DNA of 64,000 bases from Portulaca oleracea. Lineage: Eukaryota > Streptophyta > Magnoliopsida > Caryophyllales > Portulacaceae. A program made the position numbers and the translations under genes. The notes below the pieces were generated by a model, which worked only from the letters and a program-made list of their open reading frames with translations, did no database searches and was not told where the DNA came from. The DNA lies in assembly GCA_029582165.1 (NCBI GenBank), contig CM055870.1, forward strand, positions 41,193,013 to 41,257,012, written 5' to 3'. Below, piece by piece: positions 23,680-35,203 of the stretch (the first letter of the stretch is position 1; the number at the start of each line of letters is the position of its first letter).

Positions 23680-26600
23680 CTATATCTTCTTGCCATCAGT
23701 CTCGTCCATTTTCAGTGCCTTCAATTTTCTGTAACCTACATCAGTGCCAAAAATCCTGCACCAGCAGAATCAATATTTTGTTAAATACCAGTGAAGGCTC
23801 TTGTTCATCAGTCGTCTCTCATCTTTTTCTTCTCTCTTTTTATTTTCCCTGGGGGGGGGGGGTTGAAAGTGGTTAATCAGAGTACTTAACAAAGCCTAGG
23901 CAGATCTATCAAATATGCCATACATCTTAATAAGAAAAGCAACTCAACATGAGACCATGAATTCTTTGAAGTCTAGTTTGGGTGATATCAGCTTACCCAA
24001 GCAACCACACCAACATTGGACCATGAATGCTGTACAAAAAAAAGAAGGCTGGCCTCACAGAAAGACATTATCCAACAACATGATCTTTAACACCACTGAT
24101 CTCTGATTTAAGTAAACTAATCCAGGATGGAGGAAATGCGATAAGACTTAAGAGGTCAATTTTAATAGAAATCATGATAAGTAGGTAAGCAAAACCAGAG
24201 AGTACCCTGGTAAAGGGACCACATATAGGAGCAAAACGAAAGACATAAGAGAACAAATATTTCATCCCATCACCAAACACCATCAACCATTGATTTATTA
24301 GGCAACTTATGTACTTCTACTTTTCACACTGCCCAGATTCCTCGTCCAATATCACATCCTAGTGGCACACATTCAACACTCCAGCAATGAGTTGAAGAAC
24401 AGTGTCCTATTGCTACACAAATCCTGATCATTAAAGCATAGTGTTCAAACTTGATTTACCTGTCCATGTACACAAATGTTGATGAGTAATTTCCGGACTT
24501 TGTGTATAGCAAGCGATGATGATAGTCATGAAAATCAGAACTGCGTGCAAAAAATCAATCCACATGAACCATCCTCACAACAGCTGAGCCAAATAAGCAC
24601 TAATCAAACATTTGCATAGGCTCACCCTCCATATAATGGTATGAAGTTTGATGGACTCCAAGGAAAGTGATAGCCACAGTGCGCCTCAACAGTCTCAAGA
24701 ACTCTAAGAACCATCCATAACCAGAGAGTGAACAAATGGGGACCGGTGATGGCTGGTCCAAGGATTGTTGCAAAGCCAAGGAATAGAATCTCAGCTGGAT
24801 GAGCATATTCAGACGTCAGTCCAAATGGAGTTGCATACCTGCATAACAGAGAGCAGAAGTCTAAACCAACATCAAGAACAAAGATGTCTCAAAAAGATGA
24901 CACACATAAGCATTTGCATGTCTAACTCACTCATGATGGACGCTATGAACATGTTGGTACAACCATTTGGTATGCAAGATTCTGTGTCCCCAGTAGAATA
25001 CAAAATCTTCAAGTATGAAGTAGAATATTATCTGTGGCACTACTTCTTTCCTGCAAAACCAAGAACAGAAGGTCACTCCAAAAAGGGTGTCTTAGACCAC
25101 GGGAATGTGCAGAAGCAAAGAAACCCAGAGGTTCAATATTGCCATAACAATTAGGTGCAGCGAATCAAACAAGACACTGCACATAAAAAAACCTGAGAGT
25201 ACCAGGATGGTAAAGGAAGACTACTTCGCATCCCCATTGCTCTGAATACAGGATAGGATAAGAGCATCACTGGCAAATTGACACAGAAGTGGTACAATAA
25301 AAGTCGCACAATACATTTTTCTTGCGCAGAAAGAGTGTTACTTTTTGCCTGCAATAATTACAGTTTATAATCAGAAATAAGCAGAGAAGCAAGTTATCTG
25401 AATATCTGATTATCTACATCTCTTTTTCCCAGTGTGTTAAACAGCTAGATCCTAGACTTTGTAAACAATAATGCCAATACTGGTTTAAACGTGTCTTTAT
25501 CAACCCTGAACTGCTTATGATAAACATGGCTATCAACCCCACAATTTTCACAAATGAGGAAATTTCGCCTCCACCAAAGTTTTATCCTTGGTTGGGAGCT
25601 TGGAAGATGGGGCAGTAACCAACTTCACGACCACCACTTTGTTAGTCCACCTGAGGCCATGACCCCCAAAGTCCTTATCAAAACTTTGACAAGACATAAA
25701 ACAATAGCAAGAACCAATTTGCAATTATTTGACAGACTCAAAGGAAGGACATTGACACACTCCATTTTGACACAACAACACTGTCCTGCGATGACGGGAA
25801 ACTGAAAGAACCAAACCTGAATCTTGTACTTGCCAAGGTATCCCCGCCTCTCAAGAAAGATGAATGGCAATCCAGACAAGAAAAAAACACTCTCATGAAG
25901 GATGAAACTACCAATGCATGCCAATTGGAAATCACTATAATTAGTGATCAAGAACTGCAGCATAAGACACAAAAGTTAGCTAATAAATCTAATTTTAAAG
26001 TATAAAAAATATGCAAAAGAGATGTTTGGCAGATATATATAAAATGCACTGTCTAAGTATCTCATTACAGCCACATAGAGTAGGAGACTCATATTAATGT
26101 GCCTTGTACCCCATGTTTTTGTCATTACTCTATAAATATATACTCCTTCCTTATCAGAAGAATTGTTGTTAACAAATATTGAACAGGGCAAAATATAATG
26201 GGAAAAAGAGATGTTAAGAGCTTGACTATCACATCTCGAAACTAAGTTTGATATCCGCTAAGCTCTCTCACCTACTTCAATCTAAAAAGTACGCCTTCAT
26301 GACATATTGGCAAAGCTGCAAGACAGCAAGAGGGATGCGGAAAGGATACTTCAGCTTATACAGATATAGCAGTAATTCATAATTTTAATTTTTTTAAAAA
26401 GTACCCCGAGATTGTCATGAAAATCTGAAATTGCCAATACCTAGAAAGTGTCACATTCTTATGTTGCCAAACTTTTTCCACACATACCAGGCCCTCTTGG
26501 GCAAAGATAGCTGTTTAGATACCATACATTGGTTTAGGCAGCGTATAATGATTTGAGTTGTGGATAGCGAATTAGCGGATAGCTGTGGAGTTCACAGTAG

Positions 26601-27522
26601 AAAATATGTTCGGTAAATTTAACAATTGTGTTAAATGATTAATGTAAACTGACATAAAAGAGGTGGATAATTTTCCAAACAAAAGAATTTCAAAGGGTAT
26701 TGTTTTGACCAAAAAATATGAAACGCACACCCAAAAAAGTTACTTGAACTGCTAACATACCCAACGCTAATATTTGTCCAATTAGAGGTTGACTTGGTTA
26801 AACTGCTAAATGCTACCCTGAATGTTATTGCCGAACACAACCGTAATCTACCGGTCTAATATATTTCCCCTTCCACGAATAGGTTATGTATTTACCAGCG
26901 AATTAACAATGACAGCTTCTAACCCAGCACGAAATGTGACCAACCTTATCCCAGACACTGCAACCTATAATTATGATTTTATTACTTAGCAAACCATCAA
27001 AAAGAATAAATTAAATCTGTCATGAACAACAGCATACAAAGTACTGCTAATATCCAACAAGTACTCCATGACTTGAAGTGTTATCATAAATTTCTCCAGA
27101 AATTTTCACTGCATTGGTAGTTAACTCTCAAGCAGAAAAGCAACACGTTCTTGTTATTTGCATGCAGTATCATACTTGTAGATAGAAATGATATCAGATC
27201 AACCAATGCAAAAGTATTTGTCTACAACTTTGATATAAAAGGAGAATGCTTCATACAGTTGACAGTTGGACACTAGCACACCTATTTCAATTTCCGACGT
27301 ATGCATACGCAAGTCTACCTAATCATTCATTAATCAAGAATTAAAACAAAATCAAATTCAACAACACAGATTAAACGTAAATCAAATCATAATTTTGATA
27401 ATGCGGAAACTTCGAAGCTTAAACTATAATCCCAAGACATCCTTCAAATCCAACCAACACATTGCAAAGACAAAGATAGAAAGAGAAGTGACCTGCCAAG
27501 CAGATTCGAAGAGCTTAGCCAT
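23680..27522 (-). CDS. SMO2: Sterol 4-alpha-methyl oxidase 2 (methylsterol monooxygenase 2)
   Basis: ER-membrane non-haem di-iron enzyme that oxidises the remaining 4-alpha-methyl group of plant sterol intermediates (24-ethylidene-/24-methylenelophenol) as part of the C4-demethylation complex. Seven minus-strand exons: 27522-27493, 25954-25817, 25348-25203, 25050-24931, 24838-24626, 24540-24460, 23755-23680 (TAG at 23682-23680). All introns have GT/AG ends; exons sum to 804 nt, giving 267 residues, the usual length for plant SMO2. Protein starts MAKLFESAWQ, matching the family N-terminus. Metal ligands: HRILH (127-131), HSVHH (140-144), HDYHH (220-224), plus EAHCGYHFPW at 196-205. An in-frame ATG at 27705 would add 61 Ser/Leu-rich residues encoded by a GA repeat; I reject it because homologues start at MA(K/S). 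Intron 1 is about 1.5 kb. It appears intact and is the only clear host gene here. Overall product call is from recognised family sequence, not from a search. Confidence 0.95.
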
Positions 27523-27594
27523 GGAGACAAACTTCGATCTCGCAAGATATTTCCGATGAGAGAGAAAGGGAGAGAAGAGTGATGTCCAGATGTG

Positions 27595-27690
27595 TGAGCC
27601 CAGAGAGAGAAGGAAAGACAGACTGTCAAGTGTCAAGGAGAGCGAGAGAGAGCGAGAGAGCGAGTGAGAGAGAGAAAGGATGAGTGAAGG
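27595..27690. repeat. GA-rich microsatellite in the SMO2 5'UTR/promoter
   Basis: GAGAGAG runs interspersed with GC (GAGCGAGAGAGAGCGAG) about 75-170 bp upstream of the SMO2 ATG. CT/GA-rich leaders are common in plant housekeeping genes; a role as GAGA-type element is possible but untested. Confidence 0.6.
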
Positions 27691-27742
27691 GGGGAAATTT
27701 GACAATTTGCCTGAGTTTTCTGGAGGATTTTATTATTTTTAA

Positions 27743-28167
27743 GGATTATTGGATGGTAATATATTGGACTTTAGCGGTATTGGATAATAAGGTAATGAAC
27801 TTTTTTTTTTGACTCTAATATACTGAACTTTGAGGTTATTGGATAATAATGCACTGGAATAATTCTGCTGGTGGTTGACGCGGTGGCTATCCTAGTTTGA
27901 TGTGTCGTTTTTCTTCGTTTTTAATAAATTTTTGTTACCATGTAAGAAACTATACATAAGTAGAATGACTAATATATATTTTCTAGAAAAAAGAAGAAAA
28001 ACGACATGTCAAAGTATGATGACAGTCACCGCGTCAACCACCAGCAAAATTGTTTCGGGTGCATTATTGTCGAATACCTCAAAAGTTCAGTGTATTATAA
28101 TCCAAAAAAAGTTAATTGCATTATTGTCCAATACCGCTAAAGTTCATGTATTATCGTCCATTAATCC
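27743..28167. mobile_element. Mutator-type MITE upstream of SMO2
   Basis: 425-bp element with inverted arms of roughly 160-200 bp (left GGATTATTGGATGGTAATA, right ending TATCGTCCATTAATCC; shared ACTTTAGCGGTATTGGA and GCTGGTGGTTGACGCGGTG blocks). Flanked by the perfect 9-bp duplication TATTTTTAA at 27734-27742 and 28168-28176. No coding capacity. It lies 221 bp upstream of the SMO2 start codon. Confidence 0.88.
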
Positions 28168-28558
28168 TATTTTTAAAGTGATTTCTTTGTTTGGACTTCG
28201 AAGAGTCCTAATTGTTGAAGAATCGTTTTAATTCTTTCTCTTGTTAAAATAGATGAACACAATATAGATTGACAAGAGAGATTGATAGAGGAGAATAAGA
28301 TGATTTTATTCATATTTCACAAATAATATTTATATTATTTATACTAGTTACATAGCAAGAGTCATGCACAGCATAAACTTTATATGACAATGAAATCATC
28401 TCATATTATATCATGATCATCCTAATATATAAAGATACTTAAAAGGTATCCGATTGGTATATGGACATTCACATATATATAATTTCATAAGACTCCCTCT
28501 TAAATGTCCATTATCCAAGAGAGTATATCTCACTAAAACTTTATTAAGAAACACTTAA
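28168..28558. other. AT-rich intergenic DNA, possible Copia LTR debris
   Basis: No coding seen. The phrases GACTCCCTCTTAAATGTCCA and TATCTCACTAAAAC, with ACTCCCCCTCATTTAAA at about 29010 on the other side of the MITE, resemble old plant Copia LTR text read on one strand, but ends could not be defined. Confidence 0.3.
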
Positions 28559-28865
28559 GGCCTCGTTCTTTTATGCGGTAACGCAAGTTACCGCACCGCA
28601 ATTTACCGCAACTTACTACCACCTACCGCAACTCACCACAAATTATCATTTACCTTTTTATTTAATATATTTCCACAAAATCCACAAAATTATTTTTACC
28701 GCAACTTACCGCAATCCACCGCAACTCATTTATTATTTAATATATTCCCTAATAAAATATTTCAACAATCATTTATTATTTCTATCGCAACTTACCGCAA
28801 CTCACCGCAACTTACCACACCGCAACTTATTGCACCGCAAATTCACCGCATAAAAGAACGCGGCC
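28559..28865. mobile_element. MITE with GGCC(T/G)CGTTCTTTTATGCGGT termini
   Basis: 307-bp element; the left end GGCCTCGTTCTTTTATGCGG is inverted at the right end as CCGCATAAAAGAACGCGGCC. The interior is repeats of TTACCGCAAC(T/C). Flanking TTAA on both sides could be a 4-bp target duplication, or a 3-bp Harbinger-type site with palindromic context. Superfamily uncertain. Confidence 0.75.
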
Positions 28866-30178
28866 TTAATTGGGAGAAAAGCCCAATGAAGGAAAAATAA
28901 AAAGTACACACTTCTTTATACGCAAACATATGTTACCTCATTAAAAAATTTTCTAAGGAAAACTCAATGAGACAAAACCTCAGATAAGGGAAAAAGAGTA
29001 CAACGTGTATTACTCCCCCTCATTTAAATTTTGAGCTCCAAATATTTTCATTTGTAACATATATCGTCATTTTTGTCGACATTTTTCTTGCGGTTAAATA
29101 TGACTAAAACTTAAGAGCAAAATTCAATTTTATCGGTTTGTCATGAAACTTTACAATACGATATAAATTATTAAAAAAACTCAAATATGAATTTTGAGCT
29201 ATAAATATTTTAATTTGTTACATATATCATTACTTATGTCAACATATATGGTCATTTTCTGGAAAAACGATTTATCTCTTACCAAACAAAGGAAAATTTA
29301 ATATGGAAAATCATGTCTCCTAGAAAACGATTTCCTCCAAAATCATTTTCCTTCCAACCGAACACAACCTTTAATAATTCAGTTTCAGTAGAGATCATAA
29401 GTATTATATGGGCGAGTCAGAGGAACTGATGACCTCAGACTCGTAACCTTACCCTGAACCTGATCTGATTTCGTAGGCTGGAGTTTCTTTCACTTTGTCA
29501 GTTTTCCTTTAAAACTGATCGACGACTCTTTAATTTATTTAATATAGTAAATAGCGTCCTTAATTTGTGTTAATCAATTTAATTGTGAATAATTAGAATT
29601 TACAAAATAGAGTTAATTTTTGATTATGTTACGGATGGATAGAATCTGAATCCCCTTAGCATAACTGTTTGGTTAAGCTACAAGAATTCAGATTCACAAT
29701 AAGCTGTTGACTAATTATATTATGGGAAACTTAAGTCGTAACCGCCTGGTTATGGCCTGGGTTTTTTGAATATTTTACTTCGGTTTTGCCCCGGTCCTAA
29801 TATGATTGTTTAATTAATTTTATTTTCATTCCTTCTAATTATTTACTATTAAGTATTTATGCAAATTTGATGATATAATTTGTAAAGTTAAATGGATGCT
29901 AAGAATAGCTAAATTTGTCCCTTAGGTAAATTTTTTAAGCTTAAGCTAATCCTTCGATTCGTCCAATGGTGATGCGGGTCACCTCGATTCTTCCTCATTG
30001 GCGGCAATGGAAAATCTGTGCCTACACCTGCCATAAGGTTCAAGAGTAGCCTGATATGCAATAAGCCTAAAATAGTAAAACGATGAAATAAATTAATTCC
30101 TCCCTTTTATTAATTCACAAAAATTCAACTTTTCAAGTTTTACCCACTTTTTAAGTTTTACCCTGTGGAGTCATCAAT
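28866..30178. other. Intergenic DNA with satellite-like fragment
   Basis: No coding. 29022-29255 contains about 1.4 units of a 165-170 bp sequence (ATTTTGAGCTxxAAATATTTT ... GCAAAATTCAATTTTATCGGTTTG, shown in part) related to the tandem array at 41290-41930. The rest is featureless AT-rich DNA. Confidence 0.45.
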
Positions 30179-31703
30179 TTGTAGACCCTGAAAAATTTTG
30201 TTTAGGAAATTGTTTCTTAGTGCTACTTAAATTGGAAGTCGAATGAGATGACTTAATCCTTAAATAAGGATATTATAAAAGAATAATAACAATCTTATTA
30301 ACCTTGAGTTTGTAAATTTAGTTTGCGAATTCTAACAATTCGAATGACTGGTTGCAATTGAAATTAATATGAAGATATAAGTGAAAACACGGTCCATATC
30401 GCACCGTCAACTATAATGGCATCTAAGGCCGGGCGGCCTTGAGGATGCCAGGCCAATAGCCTGCTAATCAATTGAGCCAAGAAGGGAGCAAATCTAGCTA
30501 TGAAATCCAGCCGGCCTTCGTGCCCGAGAAGCTCGACCTTCCCTTGTGTTTTCGCATATCTCCATTTAATTCATTATCGCAATTAGTGTACGAATTATCA
30601 TAATCCAAGCAAAATAAATTATGCAAATCTAAGTGTAAAGAGTCGCCAGTTGTTTCTTAAGAGAAAACAATAAACTTCAAAAAAATTGACTTCGGCCTAC
30701 AAATCCAAAAATTGGATCCAAGGGGTAAGGTTAAGAGTCTAATAAGAGTTAGAAACTCTCATACTCGCCTGTTTTTAAAATAATAGACTCTACTAAAATT
30801 AAGCTAAAATTGAATTAATGTAAAATAATGAAAATGGAGGAATTTATATAAATTTCACAAGATTATTATTGATGTCATGCGATTATGAAAAGAAAATTTA
30901 CAATATACAAGTATTGATTATTCAAGATTACATGCTAGTACAATGAAAAAGGTGATAATAAAAGAAAAGAAAACAAAGGTTAATCTTACCTTTTTGTTTA
31001 ATCAGTTAGCATGCAAGAGAGGGTTGTGACGGAGGAGAGAAAGAAAATTCTATTGGTGTCAAGACTTTGACAGAATTTCAGGGTGAGGAAAATGAAAGGA
31101 CTGGACTAGTATTTATAGTGGTGGAGTTGCGGAGTGTTCGAATATTAAGAAATATAATCACAAATATTCGGCGAAATAAAATCAAGAAATAATTGGTTAT
31201 TATTTTAGCATTTAAAGGGTTGATAAGATATCATTCTTCATATGAAAGCTAGCTAATTTTCATAAGGCAAATGTGAAGATTTGGAGAATAATGAAAAGAA
31301 AGGAAGAAAATTGTTTGGATTATGTGCGAAGAAAAGCATCCTTATCAGTTTGGTCAACCCAAAGTCAGCCGACTTTGGTTGAGACCAGGCCCGGTTTGGA
31401 TCATCCCAAAACAAGCCTACTTTGGTGAAAACCAGTCCCGGTTCGGATCATCCCAAAGCCAGCTAGCTTTGGTGAAGACTAGACCGGGTTCATCAATCCA
31501 AAGCCAGCCAAGAGGGTTTTGTACCAGGCTCGACTTTCAAACTTACGATGGATTGAGTTATTTTGTCGGCGGGGCTGCAATGGATTGGACAAAGTTGGTT
31601 GGTTCACTTTTCTTTTTGGATTTGAGGTTACTTTGTATGCTAACAATTATTTTGGGTTAACTTAATTTTACAAAAATACTGGCACAAAATCCGGTGTTTG
31701 CAA
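30179..31703 (+). mobile_element. Probable Gypsy LTR remnant
   Basis: Starts TGTAGACCCTGAAAAATT and ends GTGTTTGCAACA, which are plausible LTR termini. It contains AGAGTCGCCAGTTGTTTCTTAAG near 30640, a block seen in LTRs of large plant Gypsy elements; a related block (GAGTCGTCACCCGACC) is at about 37890. No target duplication and no internal domain confirmed. Within it 31358-31510 is a 47-bp tandem repeat. The 112-codon open frame at 31322-31660 is only a reading of this repeat. Confidence 0.45.
31358..31510. repeat. 47-bp minisatellite, about four copies
   Basis: Units begin at 31358, 31405, 31452 and 31497 with CCCAAAG(T/C)CAGCC or variants and include ACTTTGGTGAAxACCAGxCCCGG. Spacing is 47, 47 and 45 bp. 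Confidence 0.8.
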
Positions 31704-32624
31704 CATGCATGCACATTATTAGACTATTAAAATATAAATTTTTACATCGTCACATAATTAGCACATGCCCACTTAATTGAAAAAGTATTCATCATCCATG
31801 ATAATTTACTCCAAATTATTAAATAGTTTAACAAAAACGCACAATTATTCTTCAATTCGCTTCGCTTAAACTTTCTGTGCACTTTCAAACCAACTACATT
31901 AATACAAAATGATATCAATTAAATGACATTTACCATTGTACAAAGAAAACCTATTAAATTAGTAATTATTTTTCCAATAAAATTAAATAATAGTTACATA
32001 AATGTTGCATAAGAAGACCACCTTGATGAGAGTATTTTACTTTTCTGGGAGAGATTAAGAGGAGTAATCGAAGATATTTTGAAATCAATTGTGTCAATTT
32101 GATTCATATTTATAGTGTAAATTTAATACCAAAAAGATAGACAAAGTTATGGGTACTTACCATGAGAAGCTCTACGGTAAACAAAATCCCAACATTAAAA
32201 TTCCAACAGACAATTGATAAAATCATAGTTTATTATTTTCTTAAACAAATATACCAAACGACGTGGTTTGAGTATGTATTTGCAAATAAAAACCTGAGAA
32301 TCCATTACTTTTACTTGGTAGAAAATCTAGGTGGGATAGGTGGGGAATTAATTTCCTCACCTTCCCAATCATGATACTCGCTGATGGCAATTTTTCCATC
32401 ACCCGAAATAAAAATTCGTCTGAATTGTTCGATTCAGTCTGACCCCAATAAAAATCCGGTTTGACATGAATTTCTCATCCGAATTTTGACATTGACCGAA
32501 TTTAATCAACCCAAATTTACCTAAACCCAAATTTTCGCCAGCAATAATAGAGAGAGAAAGAGAAAGGGAGGAGAGAGAGGGAGAGTGTTCGAAAATCCAA
32601 AGTGAACAAACTTTGAGGTGGTTG
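31704..32624. other. Intergenic DNA, nothing recognised
   Basis: AT-rich without supported genes. A short GAGAGAGAAAGAG run lies at about 32548-32584. The minus-strand 144-codon frame at 32399-32833 runs through LTR sequence and is not a gene. Confidence 0.4.
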
Positions 32625-33601
32625 TGTTGGGTGTGAAGACCAATTTGTTTGGAGTAAAGTCCAAATATGAAGAAGGAGCGGAAGAAGGAAGATGATCGAA
32701 GGAAAGAAGAAAATGCTGCCAGCGTTTTTTGCCCGCTGCCAGCGCCTTGTCCCGCAGTCGCTTGTGATAACAAGCTGCCAGCGTTTTGGCGGCTGCGCCG
32801 GGTTGTTTTGATGGGCTGCGTGTGATGGCCCATGTTTGTGTTATTTCCTTGCGACGTCTATTTTCTAGGTTGTACCCTAGGGTTTCCTTCTGTACCTTCT
32901 AGTATATATAGGGGTCCTGTTCTCCTTATGATACACCACAATAGCAATTGAGAGCAAAAAATTACTCGGAGGTACCCCAATATTTGGGGAAACTATTTTT
33001 CGGTACCCTAACTTTTCAAAACTCATTTTGAGGTACCCTAACTTTTTGGGTTAGTAATTATTTGGTGCTTTTCTGGCCATCAATTTTATTAAGTGACTGA
33101 AATACCCTTGTTCTTCTTTAAGGGTATTTCTTAAAAAATGGAAGAACAAGGGTATTTCGGTCACTTAACCAAAATGATGACCGAAAAAGCACCTAATAAT
33201 TTCTAACCCAAAAAGTTAGGGTACCCCAAAATGAGTTTTGAAAAGTTGGGGTACCTGAAAAATATTTCACCAAAAGTTAGGGTACCTCCGAGTAATTTTT
33301 TGAATTGAGAGTGTTTCATCTTATACCACAAGATATTGACCTGTAATCTCTGTGTTCCTAAGGGAGTTGTGTGAGGCTCAACTGTGAGTGTTGAGTTCTC
33401 AGGTTGTAACTCTAGGAAGGCTGTGAGAGATTGTGGAGGTCTAGGAATCTCTGAAACACCATTGTAATCCTTTGATAGTGCATCGTTCGCGGTTTTTTTC
33501 CCGGTTTGGGTTTTTCCACGTTAATTCCTTGTGTCGAATCTTTATTTATTTTTCGCACTATTTATTGTTTGTCTGCTAACCACGCCCTGAGAATCCTATC
33601 A
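32625..33601 (+). repeat. 5' LTR of deleted Copia element
   Basis: 620 bp of LTR sequence once the 348-bp MITE and its 9-bp duplication are subtracted, matching the 3' LTR length of 623 bp. It has a TATA-like CTAGTATATATAGG near 32902 shared with the 3' LTR. Confidence 0.92.
32955..33302. mobile_element. Mutator-type MITE, copy 2, inside the 5' LTR
   Basis: 348 bp with perfect 22-bp termini starting CAAAAAATTACTCGGAGG and their inverse at the right. It is flanked by AATTGAGAG at 32946-32954 and 33303-33311. The 3' LTR at about 35528 has the uninterrupted site (CAATTGAGAGTGTTTCATC), which proves insertion and the 9-bp target duplication. Same family as 7720-8079. Confidence 0.95.
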
Positions 33602-33653
33602 GCTAGTATCAGAGCTTTGGTTGGAGTGTGGTTGATCTGCAGACTAAGAAGCA

Positions 33654-34370
33654 ATGGCGGGCGCAATTGCGAAGATTCCGGAATTCGATGGGAAAGACTA
33701 CGCATGGTGGAGGATGTGCGTTGAGGATGTGCTCCGCCAGCAAAGGTTGCATCTTGCGATGGGTGTTGAGCTAAAAGAGATGGAACAGAAGGATTTGGAA
33801 GAGCTTGATGGTCAGGCATTCAGTACGGTCAGGCTGACGCTAGCTCGGAACGTGGCTTTCAATGTCAAAGATCAGAAAAAGACGAAAGACCTGCTCGAGG
33901 CCTTGCAAAACACATATGAGAAACCTTCGGCGGTGAACAAGGTATATGTGTTACGTCGTTTGTTTGAATTTAAGATGCAAGAGTCTGGTGATATGCATGA
34001 TAGCATGATGAGTTAAATATAATACTATCAAAGTTAACCTCTATGGGATTTAATTTCGACGATGAGATGAATGCTAACATACTATTGGCTACCCTACCTA
34101 AGTCTTGGGAAAATTTCGTGACTTATGTAACTTCTTCTACTAAGAAGGGTGAGAAACTGAAGTTTGGGAAAATTAGAGACTTTGTCCTGAATAAAAGTAT
34201 TCGTAGAAAAGATTCCGATGTGTCTAAGTCTTCGAGGAATGCTTTGACTGTCAGGGGTAGGAAGAATAGTTGGAGTTCGGGTCGGGGTTGATCAAAATCT
34301 AGAGGTTGAAACATGGAGCAAGTGTTGTGTTGGAACTGTGGTGATAGAGGTCATTTTCGTAGGGATTGTC
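33654..34370 (+). pseudogene. Copia Gag with CCHC zinc knuckle
   Basis: The ATG at 33654 opens MAGAIAKIPEFDGKDYAWW, the usual start of Copia Gag (UBN2 type). The frame is lost near 34012 and resumes as LNIILSKLTSMGFNFDDE. Two TGA codons near 34289-34310 replace arginines in an RG-rich stretch, as from CGA to TGA change. The knuckle CWNCGDRGHFRRDC (CX2CX4HX4C) is at 34328-34369. Role in life: coat of the retrotransposon particle and RNA binding. Confidence 0.85.
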
Positions 34371-35115
34371 CAAACCCAGGAAAAGCAATCATAATGACCA
34401 TGATTCTGTATATTTTGATGACGATATTGGTGATGCCTTAACTGTTAGTGTTGACAAGTCAGAAAGGAATTGGGTGATAGATTCGGGTGCTTCGTTTCAC
34501 TATTAGTCTAGCAGGGAGGCCTTTAGCAATTTTGTGAGTTGGAGGTTTGGCAGGGTTATGCTTGTAAACGGTAACAACCTAAAGGTGCTAGGAAGAGGTG
34601 ATGTGAACATTAAAACTTCTAAGGGTAGAACTTGGAGGTTGAAGAATGTTCGGTATATCCCGGGTCTGACCAAGAACCTTGTATCTGTAAGTCAACTGGA
34701 TGAGGAGGGGTTCACGACGAGATTTGAAGATGGTCATTGGAGGGTAACGAAAGGACCTCTAATAATTGCAAATGGCAGGAAAGAGGCAAAACTATATTAT
34801 GTCATTGATAATTCTAACAGGCCTGTTCATGCTCGTCAAAGGCGTGTTAGCTTCTCTGATGAGAGAAGGGTACCAGAAACGAGGAGGTTTCAGGTCGAGG
34901 CTACGGGAACGGAAGATCAGCCGAGGAGCGCATCCAACCTGCACGGGAATCCAACAAGTTCAACACGAGGTAAAATCCCAATCCAAAATTCCCCTAAGTT
35001 GTTGACGATGATGCGTATGTCGAAGTTGCAGGGGTGTGATCAGTTCAAGTGGGAGCTTGTTGCAAAAAGAGGAGTTGATGGGAGGTCAACTGAGACCTCT
35101 ATTGATCTTTGCTGA
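34371..35115 (+). pseudogene. Copia protease and truncated pre-integrase segment
   Basis: NWVIDSGASFHY with the catalytic Asp at 34480, followed by TAG at about 34504; then VMLVNGNNLKVLGRGDV and VRYIPGLTKNLVSVSQLDEEG, the standard linker toward integrase. At about 34800 the coding jumps to a basic, Ser-rich tail (RQRRVSFSDERRVPETRR) which normally lies between integrase and RT, showing where the internal deletion occurred. The frame ends at 35115. Confidence 0.8.
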
Positions 35116-35203
35116 ACAAGATCGAGATGGGTGCACTAGAGGATTCGAGAAGGTGTTGAAGTGGTAGAAGACTGCGTCTGCAATTGGTCTTCAAGTGGGA
35201 GAT

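Noticed and set aside
27523..27705. N-terminal extension of SMO2 from the upstream in-frame ATG at 27705
   Set aside because: It would add 61 Ser/Leu-rich residues encoded by a GA microsatellite; the family starts at the position homologous to 27522.
31322..31660. 112-codon frame with Gln/Ser/Phe repeats
   Set aside because: It reads through a 47-bp minisatellite inside an LTR remnant; no domain.
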